Shown piece by piece: positions 26,725-36,008 of a stretch of 64,000 bases of DNA. Origin of the DNA: JAEUOS01 sp965279115 (lineage in GTDB: Bacteria; Pseudomonadota; Gammaproteobacteria; Burkholderiales; JAEUOS01). Both the position numbers and the translations under genes were made by a program. A model generated the notes under the pieces. That model was not told the origin of the DNA. It did no database searches and saw only the letters and a list, made by a program, of their open reading frames with translations. The DNA lies in assembly GCA_965279115.1 (NCBI GenBank), contig OZ257137.1, forward strand, positions 4,836,001 to 4,900,000. The letters run 5' to 3'. The stretch's first letter is position 1. Each line of letters starts with the position of its first letter.

Positions 26725-27899
26725 ATGGGCGTGACCAAGACGCGGACAGCGATGTCCCGGTCCGGTTTTACCGGCCGACTGTAAAGGGCAGGGGCGCGCA
26801 GTTGTCGCCGCAGGTGCGTTTCGATGCCTTCAGCCGCGAGGAAGTCGATGACGGCTGGTCGCTGCCCGAGGAGCGGGACGAGGCGGGCGCGGGCGCGGCT
26901 GGATCGCCAATCCTGCCCAGGACCACGGTGACGGCGCAGCCGGCCAAATCCATCATTTCGCGCAACCAGTCGCCCGACCTGCCGTTCAACCAGTCGGTCA
27001 ATCCGTATTACGGTTGCGAGCATGGCTGCGCCTACTGCTATGCCCGGCCCAGCTATGCGTATTGGGGGCTTTCACCGGGCCTGGATTTCGAAACCCGCAT
27101 CTTCGCCAAGCCGAATGCCGCGGAGTTGCTGCAGGCAGCGCTGGCGCGTCCCGGCTATGTGTGCGAGACCCTTGCCATCGGCACCAACACTGATGCCTAC
27201 CAGCCGGCGGAACGGGAATGGAAAATCACCCGCGGCCTGCTTGAGGTCTGCGCCGATTTCAACCAGCCGGTGGCGCTGATCACCAAGTCTTCGCTGGTCG
27301 AGCGCGACATCGACATCCTTGGGGCCCTGGCGGCCAGGGGGCTGGCCAAGGTCTACATTTCGGTACCCACCATGGACGCGGAGACCGCGCGCCTGCTCGA
27401 GCCGCGCGCAGCGGCGCCTTATCGGCGCATCGAGACCATCCGCACGCTGGCAGGCGCCGGCATTCCGGTAGGCGTGATGACCGCGCCGGTGATTCCCATG
27501 GTCAACGACAGCGGCATGGAGGCGGCGCTTGAAGCCGCGCGCGCCGCCGGCGCGACCGAAGCCGCCTACGTGCTGTTACGCCTCGCGCATGAATTGAAGG
27601 AGATTTTCCGCGACTGGCTGGACCGCCACATGCCGCTGCGCGCGGCCCATGTGATGAGCGTGATCCAGCAGATGCGTGGCGGGGAAGACAACGACTCGCG
27701 CTTCGGTGTGCGCATGAAGGGTGAGGGCATCTTCGCCGAGCTCATCGCCCAGCGCTTTGCCAAGGCCTGCGCGCGGCTGGGTTTCAACGAGCGGCATTAC
27801 GATCTCGACATTTCCCGTTTCAGGGTGCCGGAGCGCGCCGTGCCCAAGCCGCGCAAGGCCCGGGTCGTGGAGGACGGACCGCAACTGGCCTTGTTCTGA
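26721..27899 (+). CDS. PA0069-family radical SAM protein (SplB-like)
   Basis: A 392-residue enzyme. GTG 26721 is preferred because GGGAGA lies 8 bases upstream. The iron-sulfur motif is C99-x3-C103-x2-C106 (YYGCEHGCAYCYARPS). The family signature VKGRGAQLSPQVRFD opens the protein, and TKSSLVERDIDIL with GVMTAPVIPMVND marks the SplB-like barrel. The family is related to spore photoproduct lyase but its substrate is not established; control by a LexA-like box suggests work on damaged DNA or a DNA-stress product. Confidence 0.9.
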   Translation: MNGRDQDADSDVPVRFYRPTVKGRGAQLSPQVRFDAFSREEVDDGWSLPEERDEAGAGAAGSPILPRTTVTAQPAKSIISRNQSPDLPFNQSVNPYYGCEHGCAYCYARPSYAYWGLSPGLDFETRIFAKPNAAELLQAALARPGYVCETLAIGTNTDAYQPAEREWKITRGLLEVCADFNQPVALITKSSLVERDIDILGALAARGLAKVYISVPTMDAETARLLEPRAAAPYRRIETIRTLAGAGIPVGVMTAPVIPMVNDSGMEAALEAARAAGATEAAYVLLRLAHELKEIFRDWLDRHMPLRAAHVMSVIQQMRGGEDNDSRFGVRMKGEGIFAELIAQRFAKACARLGFNERHYDLDISRFRVPERAVPKPRKARVVEDGPQLALF

Positions 27900-27962
27900 A
27901 GCTTCCCGGATTGATCGCCGCTGCGCCAGAATTCGGCCAGTTTGGCAGGGTAGCCTAGGAGC

Positions 27963-28907
27963 ATGAATAGATTCCGTCTTGAAGCCCGGTTTCGCATGGC
28001 GGTGCTGGCGCGCTCGCTTGCAGGTCGAGGCGTGCCGGTGATGCTGGCGGTCCTGATTGCCGGCTGTGCCACGCGTGCGCCGGTACCGCCGGTGGCGGTG
28101 GCTACACCTCCTGCGGCACATCAACCCTCGTCCAAGCCGCGCCCCAGGGTGGCCCTGGCGCTCGGGGGCGGCGCGGCGCGCGGTTTTGCGCACATTGGGG
28201 TCATCAAGGTGCTGGAGCAGCATGGCATCACCGTCGACATGGTGGCCGGCACCAGTGCGGGTAGCGTGGTGGGGGCGTTGTACGCGGCCGGCAACGACGG
28301 CTTCGCCCTGCAGCGCCTGGCCCTGACAATGGAAGAGGGCGTGATCGCCGACTGGTCGATTTCGGGCATCACGCGCGGCGTGCTCAAGGGCGAGTTGCTG
28401 GAAAACTGGATCAACGAGAGGGTGCGCGGTCGTGGTCTCGAGCGGCTCAACCGGCCTCTCGCCGTGGTGGCGACCGATCTCGCCAGCGGCGAGGCGGTGG
28501 TGTTTCGCAGCGGCAATACCGGCACTGCCGTGCACGCCTCCTCCGCGGTGCCGGGTGCGTTCAAGCCGGTGCGGATCGGCGCGCGCGACTATGTGGATGG
28601 CGGCCTGACCCACCCTGTGCCGGTGCGCGCGGCGCGCGCCATGGGGGCGGATATCGTCATCGCGGTGGATGTGTCGCAGCAGCCGAAGAACGGCAAGCCG
28701 GACGACATCGCAGGCATCCTCTTGCAAACCTTCTCGATCATGGGGCGCTCGATCGTGCAAAACGAGCTGAAAGAGGCGGATATCGTGATCCGCCCGCAAT
28801 CGTCACAGGGCGGCACCGATTTTGCGGCCAGGCACGAGATCATCCTGGAAGGCGAGCGGGCGGCGCTGGCCGCCTTGCCGGCGTTGCGGGAGAAACTTGC
28901 CCGGTAA
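27963..28907 (+). CDS. Patatin-like phospholipase, predicted lipoprotein
   Basis: A 314-residue protein. A lipobox LIAGC puts the lipidated Cys at residue 35. The patatin domain follows: the oxyanion loop LGGGAARGFAHIG, nucleophile Ser98 in GTSAG and catalytic Asp212 in VDGG. It resembles RssA/YchK-type patatins, with an added lipoprotein signal that would place it at the outer or inner membrane. AGGAG lies only 1 base before ATG 27963, so spacing is unusually short; ATG 27996 is in-frame but would shorten the signal. It is convergent with the glycosyltransferase-like gene. Confidence 0.87.
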   Translation: MNRFRLEARFRMAVLARSLAGRGVPVMLAVLIAGCATRAPVPPVAVATPPAAHQPSSKPRPRVALALGGGAARGFAHIGVIKVLEQHGITVDMVAGTSAGSVVGALYAAGNDGFALQRLALTMEEGVIADWSISGITRGVLKGELLENWINERVRGRGLERLNRPLAVVATDLASGEAVVFRSGNTGTAVHASSAVPGAFKPVRIGARDYVDGGLTHPVPVRAARAMGADIVIAVDVSQQPKNGKPDDIAGILLQTFSIMGRSIVQNELKEADIVIRPQSSQGGTDFAARHEIILEGERAALAALPALREKLAR

Positions 28908-28941
28908 TGGACGCAGGGGTGCGGGCGGCGGGGCCGGTGCC

Positions 28942-29682
28942 TCAAGCAGCCCCGGCGAGCACGGTTCCCCGGGATTCGAGCAGCTTGTCCACCGCTGATT
29001 CATAGATGCGATCGAACAGGGCCCGGTCTTCCGGCGCCGTGGCGTCGCGCAGGAAATGACAGAGATTGGCGGCCGCAGGCGGTGCGGTCGAGAGCCGCAG
29101 GTATTCGCGGCCAAGCGCGCCATTGCCGCCGGCGATGTCCTGCATGATGGCCAGGCTGAACAGGCCGATGCCTTCGATGGCGTTGAGCTTGCCGTTCCTC
29201 GCCATCTGCCCCAGCATCGCCGGGCCCAGCGCGGTGCGCGGCACCGGCCCGGGCGGCAGCGCACGCAAGTGCGCGAGGCAGGTGTCGAGGTAGGTTTCAA
29301 GCAGCGGGTCGCCGCGTTCGAAAACCATCAACGCATTGTTGATTCCCCTTGCCGGTGTGGTGGTGGCGTCGGCGTTGAGCTGAAGGAACAGCTCGCGGGC
29401 GAACCCATGGCCGATGCCCGCGGGAACGGCCAGATTGCGCGGGTCGAATACCAGCATGTCGGCATCGGCCCAGATCGCACGCGCGTAGCCTTCCGCCAGC
29501 TTGTTGCGCAGCCAGGCGAGCCGGCAGATGTCGGTGACGGCGTACAGGTTGCCGGCGCAACGCTCCCGCACCCAGGCCGGCGCCAGGGCGAAAAACGCGT
29601 CGTCCATGAATTCGTATTCCCAGCCCAGGCCCTGCGCCCAGGCGCGCACACTGGCCATGCTGGCGGCCATCCAGGCCGGCAC
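28942..29682 (-). CDS. Glycosyltransferase-like protein (DxD, sugar-binding region)
   Basis: GTG 29682 gives 246 residues. VTDICRLAWLRNKLAEGYAR then IWADADMLVFDP fits the Gly_transf_sug/GT32-like pattern, where the D-x-D binds metal and sugar nucleotide. Sequence that looks like the same protein (SIDTILLQSYRTHDVPAW) continues in frame upstream to about 29724 with no ATG, GTG or TTG before the DinB stop. Either a rare start is used or the N-terminus was lost. The acceptor is unknown. It lies 58 bases downstream of dinB on the same strand. Confidence 0.6.
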   Translation of the reverse strand: MPAWMAASMASVRAWAQGLGWEYEFMDDAFFALAPAWVRERCAGNLYAVTDICRLAWLRNKLAEGYARAIWADADMLVFDPRNLAVPAGIGHGFARELFLQLNADATTTPARGINNALMVFERGDPLLETYLDTCLAHLRALPPGPVPRTALGPAMLGQMARNGKLNAIEGIGLFSLAIMQDIAGGNGALGREYLRLSTAPPAAANLCHFLRDATAPEDRALFDRIYESAVDKLLESRGTVLAGAA

Positions 29683-29740
29683 GTCGTGCGTGCGATACGA
29701 CTGCAGCAGGATGGTGTCGATGGACGGCCCCGCCGCTTGT

Positions 29741-30253
29741 TCAGTCCAGTTTGGGCGGCGCGTCGCGCAGGTACACCGGCAGGTCTGTCGTCGGCGGCCG
29801 GGCCGGTACCTGGAAGAACATGTCGGCAGCGAAGCCGCGGTGATAGGAGGTGTGAATGATGAGGTGCTGGATGATTTCGCCGCGCGTCATGGCACCGGCA
29901 CCGCCGCCGACGAAGGTGAAGTTGATGGTTTCGTCGAGTTGCGCCGACGAGAGCGTGTCGCCCCACTCGATGAACCAGGCGTCAAAGGCCTGTTGCGCCG
30001 TCCACAGTTCCGCCAGCGGCGGATGGTCGGCGGTGTTGCGGGCGGTGTAGCCGTGCTCGCGGCCTTCCACGTGGGCGCGGAAGATCGAGTCGATCACGTA
30101 GTTGTGATTGAGCGTGTGGACGATGTTCTTGAACAGCGTGGGGCGGACCTTCACCGCCTCGCCTTCCGGCAGCGCGAACACCGAATCGAAAAAGACGCGG
30201 TTGGCCCAGGCGTTGTAGCGGGTCAGGGTGCGGGCGGTGCGGGTGGAAGACAT
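29741..30253 (-). CDS. DinB family protein
   Basis: A 170-residue four-helix DinB/YfiT-type protein. ATG 30253 follows GGAG by 8 bases. Metal-ligand candidates are His in VHTLNHNYV near residue 47, and IIQHLIIHTSYHRGFAADMF near 130-150, giving the usual three-His pattern. Members are damage-inducible proteins or metal-dependent thiol transferases; the name does not mean DNA polymerase IV. It follows the MetE-like gene by 42 bases. Confidence 0.88.
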   Translation of the reverse strand: MSSTRTARTLTRYNAWANRVFFDSVFALPEGEAVKVRPTLFKNIVHTLNHNYVIDSIFRAHVEGREHGYTARNTADHPPLAELWTAQQAFDAWFIEWGDTLSSAQLDETINFTFVGGGAGAMTRGEIIQHLIIHTSYHRGFAADMFFQVPARPPTTDLPVYLRDAPPKLD

Positions 30254-30295
30254 TCGGGTAACTCCGGTTGGGGCCGCGAGCGGCCTCCGCATGAA

Positions 30296-31336
30296 TCAGG
30301 CGCGGCCGCTGACCTCGCGCCGCACGATGGCCGCGCCTTCGACCATGGCGCGCATCTTGCCGTCGGCCACTTCGCGCGGCAGGTACTTCATGCCGCAGTC
30401 GGGGGCCACGATGATGTTCTCGGCCGGGGCAAAAGGCAGGGCGCGGCGAATGCGCAGCGCCACCACCTCGGGCAGCTCGATGTTCATATCCGAGAGGTCG
30501 ATCACCCCGAGGATGATCTTCTTGTTGTCGAGCGTCTTGAGCACGCTGGTGTCAAGGTTGGACTGCGCGGTTTCCAGGGAAATCTGCTTGCAGCTGCAGT
30601 CATGCAATTCGGGCAGGAAAGAGTAGCCCGAGGGCCGCGCGTGGATCACCGCGGCGTAACCGAAGCAGATGTGCACGGCGGTGGTCCCGGTCACGCCTTC
30701 GAGGGCGCGGTTCAGGGCCTTGAGGCCGTACTCGCGTGCCTTTTCGGGACGGGCCTGCATGTAGGGCTCGTCGATCTGCACCACGTCCGCGCCGGCGGCG
30801 AACAGCGCCTTGATTTCCTCGTTCACGGCGGCGGCGTAATCCATGGCGGCCTCCGCATCGGTGGCGTAGAAGTCGTTTTGCGCCTGCTGGCTCATGGTGA
30901 ACGGGCCGGGCACGGTGATCTTGGCCTGCGCGCCGGGCTTTCTCAGGCTGGCCTTGAGGAACTTAAGGTCGGCCACTTCGACGTCGCGCATGCGGCGGAT
31001 CTTGCCGACCACGCGTGGCACAGGGTTGGGATGGCCGCTGCGGTCGAGTGCCGTGCCGGGGTTGTCGATGTCCACGCCTTCGAGCGCGGTGGCGAAGCGA
31101 TTCGAGTAGCTTTCGCGGCGGATCTCGCCGTCGGTGATGATGTCCAGCCCGGCATCTTCCTGCGCCTTGATGGCCAGGCGGGTGGCGTCGTTCATCGCCT
31201 CTTCAAGATACTGCTCGGGAATGCGCCACAATTCCTTCGCCCTGGTGCGCGGCGGAAAGCGGCCGGCCAGCTTGTCGCGGTCGATCAGCCATTCGGGTTG
31301 GGGATAGCTGCCTACCAGGGTGGTGGGGAAAAGCAT
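30296..31336 (-). CDS. Cobalamin-independent methionine synthase C-terminal-like methyltransferase
   Basis: A 346-residue protein that corresponds to the C-terminal catalytic barrel of MetE, with no N-terminal half. It starts MLFPTTLVGSYPQPEWL (ATG 31336 after CCGGAG). The zinc ligands expected for the family are visible: His and Cys in AVHICFGYA, and Cys in VAPDCGMKYL. These short MetE-like enzymes transfer methyl groups to thiols but the methyl donor varies (a corrinoid protein, methyl-folate or other compounds). metY, for homocysteine or thiol synthesis, lies 9 kb away. Confidence 0.88.
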   Translation of the reverse strand: MLFPTTLVGSYPQPEWLIDRDKLAGRFPPRTRAKELWRIPEQYLEEAMNDATRLAIKAQEDAGLDIITDGEIRRESYSNRFATALEGVDIDNPGTALDRSGHPNPVPRVVGKIRRMRDVEVADLKFLKASLRKPGAQAKITVPGPFTMSQQAQNDFYATDAEAAMDYAAAVNEEIKALFAAGADVVQIDEPYMQARPEKAREYGLKALNRALEGVTGTTAVHICFGYAAVIHARPSGYSFLPELHDCSCKQISLETAQSNLDTSVLKTLDNKKIILGVIDLSDMNIELPEVVALRIRRALPFAPAENIIVAPDCGMKYLPREVADGKMRAMVEGAAIVRREVSGRA

Positions 31337-31367
31337 TCGGTCTCCGGGGGACTTGTTTTTTCGGGTT

Positions 31368-31862
31368 TCAGGTGCCAATGCGCTTGGCGCCGTTCCAGCG
31401 TCGCGCCCAATAGCGTTCGTTCAGGCTTTCGGTACGCACCACGCCACCGGCGGCCGGAGCATGGATGAACTTGTCGTCGCCGACAAACACGCCCACATGG
31501 GAAAACGGGCGGCGCATGGTGTTGAAGAACACCAGGTCGCCCGGCTCAAGGGTTTCGCGCGCGACCTCCTCGCCGTGGTTCCAGATTTCCCAGGCGCTGC
31601 GCGGCAGGCGCAGGTTGAGCACTTCCTGGTAGAGGTAACCGACAAAGCCGGAGCAATCGAAACCTGTGTCGGGCGAGCGGCCGCCGCGGTGGTAGCGGGT
31701 GCCCAGGAGGGCCATGGCGCGAAACAGGAGTTCACCGGCGCGCGTGGCGAAAGAGGGTGATTCTGCCGGCGCGGCGGCTCTGGCGTCCTCGGCGCGCACG
31801 ACCCCGCCTGCAAATAGCAGGATGGCCGCGCCGCTGCCCAGAAGGTATCGGCGGCGGTTCAT
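31368..31862 (-). CDS. NlpC/P60 family cell-wall hydrolase
   Basis: A 164-residue exported peptidase. The N-terminus MNRRRYLLGSGAAILLFAGG looks like a Tat or Sec signal. The catalytic triad is Cys70 (FDCSGFV), His122 (FSHVGVFVG) and His134 (KFIHAPA). Such enzymes cut the D-Glu to diamino acid bond of peptidoglycan peptides. An in-frame TTG 12 bases upstream was rejected in favour of ATG 31862. It is 31 bases upstream of the MetE-like gene on the same strand and divergent from the binding-protein array. Confidence 0.9.
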   Translation of the reverse strand: MNRRRYLLGSGAAILLFAGGVVRAEDARAAAPAESPSFATRAGELLFRAMALLGTRYHRGGRSPDTGFDCSGFVGYLYQEVLNLRLPRSAWEIWNHGEEVARETLEPGDLVFFNTMRRPFSHVGVFVGDDKFIHAPAAGGVVRTESLNERYWARRWNGAKRIGT

Positions 31863-32063
31863 TGGCACGGGCAAGCGAGGATTCTCAATCGTGACACCGG
31901 CATGTCAACCTTGTGGCGGTGAAATGGCAACCGTGGATTTTACGGCAAAGGCCGGTTCCCCGGGCGGCTGCACAAGGTGCGAACCGGCGCTCCGGTGTTG
32001 GTCGGAACCCGCTAAGCTAACGCTTGTTCGTGGTCGAATATCGCTCGCCATCAAACTGTTGAC

Positions 32064-33053
32064 ATGAAGAGTCGTCGAACATTCCTGCGGCTTGCCGGTA
32101 CTTGCGTATCGGCTTGGCCGCTCGTGGTTTCAGCGCAACAGCCTCAGAGAAGGCAGGTGCTCGGTTTTCTGCTCTCCGAAACCAGGGAGGGCCAGGAGAG
32201 CCGCCTGGCGGCATTGCGTGCCGGCTTGCAGGAGCGCGGTTATGTTGAAGGCAGGAATATCGTCATCGAACTGCGCGCCGCGGATGGTGACTATGCGCGG
32301 CTGCCGAAACTTGCGGAGGAACTCGCCCGGCTGAAGGTGGATGTCATGGTGGCATTCGGCTCCAAGGCCGTGCTCGCTGCCCGGCGTGCGGCGGGCGCGA
32401 TTCCGATCGTGGCGCCGGTACTCGGCGATCCGGTGGCCATTGGCGTGACCAAGAGCCTCGCGCGACCGGACGGAAACGTCACCGGCTCCGCGATCCTGAC
32501 GGTGGAGCTTTTTTCGAAGCACATTGAACTGCTCAAGGAAGTTGCACCCAAAACCTCGCGCGTGGCGGTGTTTGTCAATCCGGCCAATGCGACCGGTACC
32601 ACCGAATCGATGCGCCAGGCGATGCACAAGGCCAAGCAGGCGCTTGGTGTTGATTTGCAGTTATTCGAATTGGGCTCGCCGCAGGATTTCGCGGGCGCAT
32701 TTGCCACGATGGCCAAGGGACGGATTGATGCCCTGTATGTTTTGTCGGACACCTTGTTCCGCAAGCATGCAACCGAGATCGCGCAACAGGCGGCGCGGCA
32801 ACGCCTGCCGTCGGTGGGCACACGGGAATTCGCTGACGCCGGCGGATTGGTGGGCTATGGCGCCAATGACTCCGAGATGTATGCCCGCGGCGCCTACTTC
32901 ATCGACCGGATTCTGCGCGGCGCCAAGGTCGGCGAACTGCCGATCGAGCAGGCGACGCGGTTTGAACTGGTGCTCAACCGCAAGACGGCGCGTGCAATAA
33001 GTGTCAGTTTGCCGCAGGCATTGTTGCTGCGCGCCGATCGAGTGATCGAATGA
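32064..33053 (+). CDS. ABC substrate-binding protein, array member 1
   Basis: A 329-residue periplasmic protein of the ABC_sub_bind (PF04392, TrpX-like) family, with a Tat/Sec-like signal (MKSRRTFLRLAGTCVSAWP, cleavage near VSAQ). Family motifs: LGFLLSETREGQESRLAALRAGL, GYVEGRNIVIELRAADG, SLARPDGNVTGSAI and the C-terminal LLRADRVIE. It opens the eight-gene array and lies 201 bases from the divergent NlpC gene. There is no clear ribosome-binding site before ATG 32064. Its last codons overlap the next gene by 4 bases. Confidence 0.92.
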   Translation: MKSRRTFLRLAGTCVSAWPLVVSAQQPQRRQVLGFLLSETREGQESRLAALRAGLQERGYVEGRNIVIELRAADGDYARLPKLAEELARLKVDVMVAFGSKAVLAARRAAGAIPIVAPVLGDPVAIGVTKSLARPDGNVTGSAILTVELFSKHIELLKEVAPKTSRVAVFVNPANATGTTESMRQAMHKAKQALGVDLQLFELGSPQDFAGAFATMAKGRIDALYVLSDTLFRKHATEIAQQAARQRLPSVGTREFADAGGLVGYGANDSEMYARGAYFIDRILRGAKVGELPIEQATRFELVLNRKTARAISVSLPQALLLRADRVIE

Positions 33054-34018
33054 AGCGTCGAACGCTGCTGCTGGGGATGCTGGCGGCGCCGGCGGCATGG
33101 GCCCAGCCGGTTCCCGGAAAACTTCGCCGCGTCGGCGTGCTCGCACCCAGCACGGCGGCCAGGGAGGCGATAACCCTGAAGCCGTTCTTCGATCGCATGG
33201 TCGAACTGGGCTGGGTTGAGGGGCGTACCTTGACCTACGATCGTGCGTTCGCAGACGACCAAATGGTCATGCTTCCCGGGTTGGCTGCTGATCTGGTTGC
33301 CCGCGAACCGGAACTTATCTTCGCGCCGCCCATGGTTGCCGCGATAGCCGCGGCAAAGGCCACACGCATGATCCCCATCGTTTTTGCCACCGGATCCGAC
33401 CCGGTGCGTGCCGGCCTGGCGCAATCGCTGGCCCGACCCGGAGGAAACGTTACCGGTATTGTGAGTTTCTTTGATTCGATCGCACCCAAACGTTTGGAGT
33501 ACCTTGGTGAGTTGTTGCCGTCCGCGAGGCGCGTGGCTGTTGTCGGAGACCATACCGACCCGCGTGCCAAGGACGAGACCAGGGCGCTGGTGGCAGCCGC
33601 GAAAGAAAGGGGGATCGACCTGATCCTCGAATTCGCTTCCACGCCGGACGAGCTCGAGAAAGCCCTTCTCCGGGCATTCGCAAAACGGCCGGAAGCCATG
33701 CTCTCGGTCTCGACGCTCGCCTCTAACCAGCGGGCAAAACTCATTGAGATGTCGATGCGACAGCGTGTGCCGGTAGTAGGACAGAGGGTCGAGTTCACGG
33801 AAGACGGCGCGGTGCTTTCGTTCAGCCCGTCATTGTTGTACCAGATGAGACGTGCGGCGGAGTTCGCTGATCGCATCCTGCGTGGCGCAAAGCCTGCGGA
33901 TATCCCGATCGAACAGCCTACGGAGTTTCAGTTGAGCGTCAATCTCAAGTCGGCGCGCTTGCTTGGCATCAAGGTGCCCCAAACCATGCTGCTGCGGGCG
34001 GATCGGGTGATCGAATGA
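33050..34018 (+). CDS. ABC substrate-binding protein, array member 2
   Basis: A 322-residue member of the same family. The signal peptide (MKRRTLLLGMLAAPAAWAQ) and following PVPGKLRRVGVLAPST are almost identical to members 4 and 5, marking recent copies. Ligand-site regions differ (FFDSIAPKRLEYLGEL here). ATG overlaps the previous stop as ATGA. By itself it gives no ligand; relatives are reported to bind aromatic amino acids or other small organics. Confidence 0.92.
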   Translation: MKRRTLLLGMLAAPAAWAQPVPGKLRRVGVLAPSTAAREAITLKPFFDRMVELGWVEGRTLTYDRAFADDQMVMLPGLAADLVAREPELIFAPPMVAAIAAAKATRMIPIVFATGSDPVRAGLAQSLARPGGNVTGIVSFFDSIAPKRLEYLGELLPSARRVAVVGDHTDPRAKDETRALVAAAKERGIDLILEFASTPDELEKALLRAFAKRPEAMLSVSTLASNQRAKLIEMSMRQRVPVVGQRVEFTEDGAVLSFSPSLLYQMRRAAEFADRILRGAKPADIPIEQPTEFQLSVNLKSARLLGIKVPQTMLLRADRVIE

Positions 34019-35043
34019 AGCAGCTTGAACTAGGTATGCCAGTGACTGCGGCCCGGCGCCGCCTGCTGATGGCCGCAACTGCCGGGACCCTCGCGATGTT
34101 TGCCGGCCAATCAAGGGGCCAGACACGGAAGCCGGGGCGCCCACTGAAGCTGGGCATGCTGATGCCGACCGCGGCGCCAATTGACGGGCAGAACGCGTCG
34201 ACCATGATTCCGCTAGCCCTCGAACGGCTTGGTTATGTAGCGGGCCGTGACCTGGTCGTCGAACGGCGTTACGCGGAAGGCCGCTTCGAGAGGCTGGACG
34301 CGCTGGCCGGGGAACTGGTGCAAGCCGGGGCTGATGTCATTGTCCCCATTGCTTTGCCCGCGGTGCTGGCGGCGCGCCGCGCGACAACCACGATTCCCAT
34401 CGTGTTCTATGGCAATTTCGATCCACTCGCCTCAGGCGTGGTCGCAAGCCTGGCGCGGCCGGGAGGAAACGTCACAGGTGTGCTGATCGCGCCCGACGGC
34501 ACGTTGGCGGCCAAGCGGCTCGAACTGCTTGCCGAATTCTTGCCGAAGGCTAAACGGATCGCGTTTCTCGCTTCGGGCGACCGTTCTTCCATGGACCTGC
34601 AGGTTGGCGAGGCGCGCAAGGCCGCCGAAAAGCTGGGCATCGACATGCCGGTGGTACCTGTACGCAATGGGGACTACGAGGAGGCGTTTGCGAGCATTGT
34701 TGCGTTGAAGCCGAATGGCGTGTTCGTGGCCGGCAGTTCGTTTTTTTTGCGTGATCGGTCCACGATCATCGCTCTTGCCGCCAAATACCGCCTGCCCGCC
34801 ACTTACGAATGGCGTGAGCATGTGGAGTCCGGCGGGTTGATGTCCTATGGCACGAGCCTGGCTGTCACGACCGCGCGTACGGCCGATTTCATCAACCGCA
34901 TTTTCAAGGGTGCGAAGCCTGCCGACATGCCGGTGGAGCAGCCCACCGGCTTCGAGCTTTCGCTCAACATGAAGACCGCGCGCAGTCTGGGCCTCAAACC
35001 GGCGGCGGCGCTGTTGATGCGAGCACAAACGGTGATCGAATGA
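34015..35043 (+). CDS. ABC substrate-binding protein, array member 3
   Basis: A 342-residue member with a longer N-terminal region (MKQLELGMPVTAARRRLLMA, cleavage near SRGQ). It carries GYVAGRDLVVERRYAEGRFERLDAL and SLARPGGNVTGVLIAPDG, and ends LLMRAQTVIE. It is clearly diverged from members 2, 4 and 5, so two sequence types alternate here. The start overlaps the previous stop by 4 bases; an internal ATG at codon 8 is a possible alternative. Confidence 0.92.
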   Translation: MKQLELGMPVTAARRRLLMAATAGTLAMFAGQSRGQTRKPGRPLKLGMLMPTAAPIDGQNASTMIPLALERLGYVAGRDLVVERRYAEGRFERLDALAGELVQAGADVIVPIALPAVLAARRATTTIPIVFYGNFDPLASGVVASLARPGGNVTGVLIAPDGTLAAKRLELLAEFLPKAKRIAFLASGDRSSMDLQVGEARKAAEKLGIDMPVVPVRNGDYEEAFASIVALKPNGVFVAGSSFFLRDRSTIIALAAKYRLPATYEWREHVESGGLMSYGTSLAVTTARTADFINRIFKGAKPADMPVEQPTGFELSLNMKTARSLGLKPAAALLMRAQTVIE

Positions 35044-36008
35044 AACGTCGACTTCTACTACTGGGCATGCTGGCGGCACCGGCGGCATGGGCTCAGCCGG
35101 TTCCCGGAAAACTGCGTCGTGTCGGCGTGCTCGCGCCAAGTACGGATAAAAATGAGGCTGTAACCCTCAAGCCCTTCTTCGACCGGATGGCCGAACTGGG
35201 CTGGGTGGAAGGGCGCACCGTGGCCTACGATCGTGCCTACGCCGACGATCAGCATGACCGACTGGCATCGCTTGCGGAAGCTTTGGTAGCGCGCACTCCC
35301 GAAGTGATCTTTGCACCTCCGGCCCCGGCGGCAATTGCTGCCTCCAAGGCGACAAGTTCCATCCCCATCGCGTTCGGTACCGTTACCGATCCGGTTTCAG
35401 CCGGGTTGGTGACGAGCCTGGCGCGCCCGACGGGAAATGTCACCGGTATCAGCAACTATGGCGATTCGCTCGCACCCAAGCGCCTGGAAATCCTGCTTGA
35501 AGTAGTACCGAAAATCCGGCGTATCGGTCTGATTGCCGACCCATCGGACCCGACTACACGCGCCGATCAGGCCGCATTGGCGCCGATACTGGCTGCAACC
35601 GGGTTGTCGTTGGTCGTTGCCCTGGTCAAGGGACCTCAGGATATTGAACAAGGCCTGGAGTCGCTGGCTTCAAGGCGCATCGATGCGTTGCTGACCACTA
35701 CTGCGCTTACTTTCAACCTGCGTGAAAAGGTCATGGCCTTCGCAGCGAAGCAGCGCTGGCCGGTCGTCGCGCATCGCCCGCCGATGGCTGACTCGGGCGC
35801 GCTTGCCGCTTATGGATCGGCCGCGGCCGGGCAACTGCGTCGCTCCGCCGATGTGGTCGACAAGCTGCTCAAAGGCAGGAGGCCGTCCGATATCCCCATC
35901 GAGCAGCCGACGGAGTTCGACACGATCATCAATTTGAAGGTGGCACGAGCGCTCGGACTGAAGATGCCTCAGTCTGTAATGGTGCGCGCCACCAGGGTGA
36001 TCGAATGA
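35040..36008 (+). CDS. ABC substrate-binding protein, array member 4
   Basis: A 322-residue member. It aligns with member 5 without gaps over its whole length (for example AELGWVEGRTVAYDRAYADD and ISNYGDSLAPKRLEILLE in both). Substitutions cluster in the second half of the protein. The signal peptide is MKRRLLLLGMLAAPAAWAQ. It starts by ATGA overlap and ends VMVRATRVIE. Members 4 and 5 look like the youngest duplication in the array. Confidence 0.92.
   Translation: MKRRLLLLGMLAAPAAWAQPVPGKLRRVGVLAPSTDKNEAVTLKPFFDRMAELGWVEGRTVAYDRAYADDQHDRLASLAEALVARTPEVIFAPPAPAAIAASKATSSIPIAFGTVTDPVSAGLVTSLARPTGNVTGISNYGDSLAPKRLEILLEVVPKIRRIGLIADPSDPTTRADQAALAPILAATGLSLVVALVKGPQDIEQGLESLASRRIDALLTTTALTFNLREKVMAFAAKQRWPVVAHRPPMADSGALAAYGSAAAGQLRRSADVVDKLLKGRRPSDIPIEQPTEFDTIINLKVARALGLKMPQSVMVRATRVIE

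Noticed and set aside
29501..31468. A 655-codon plus-strand frame opposite DinB and the MetE-like gene
   Set aside because: Composition is typical of an antisense shadow, and both minus-strand genes have clear family motifs and starts.
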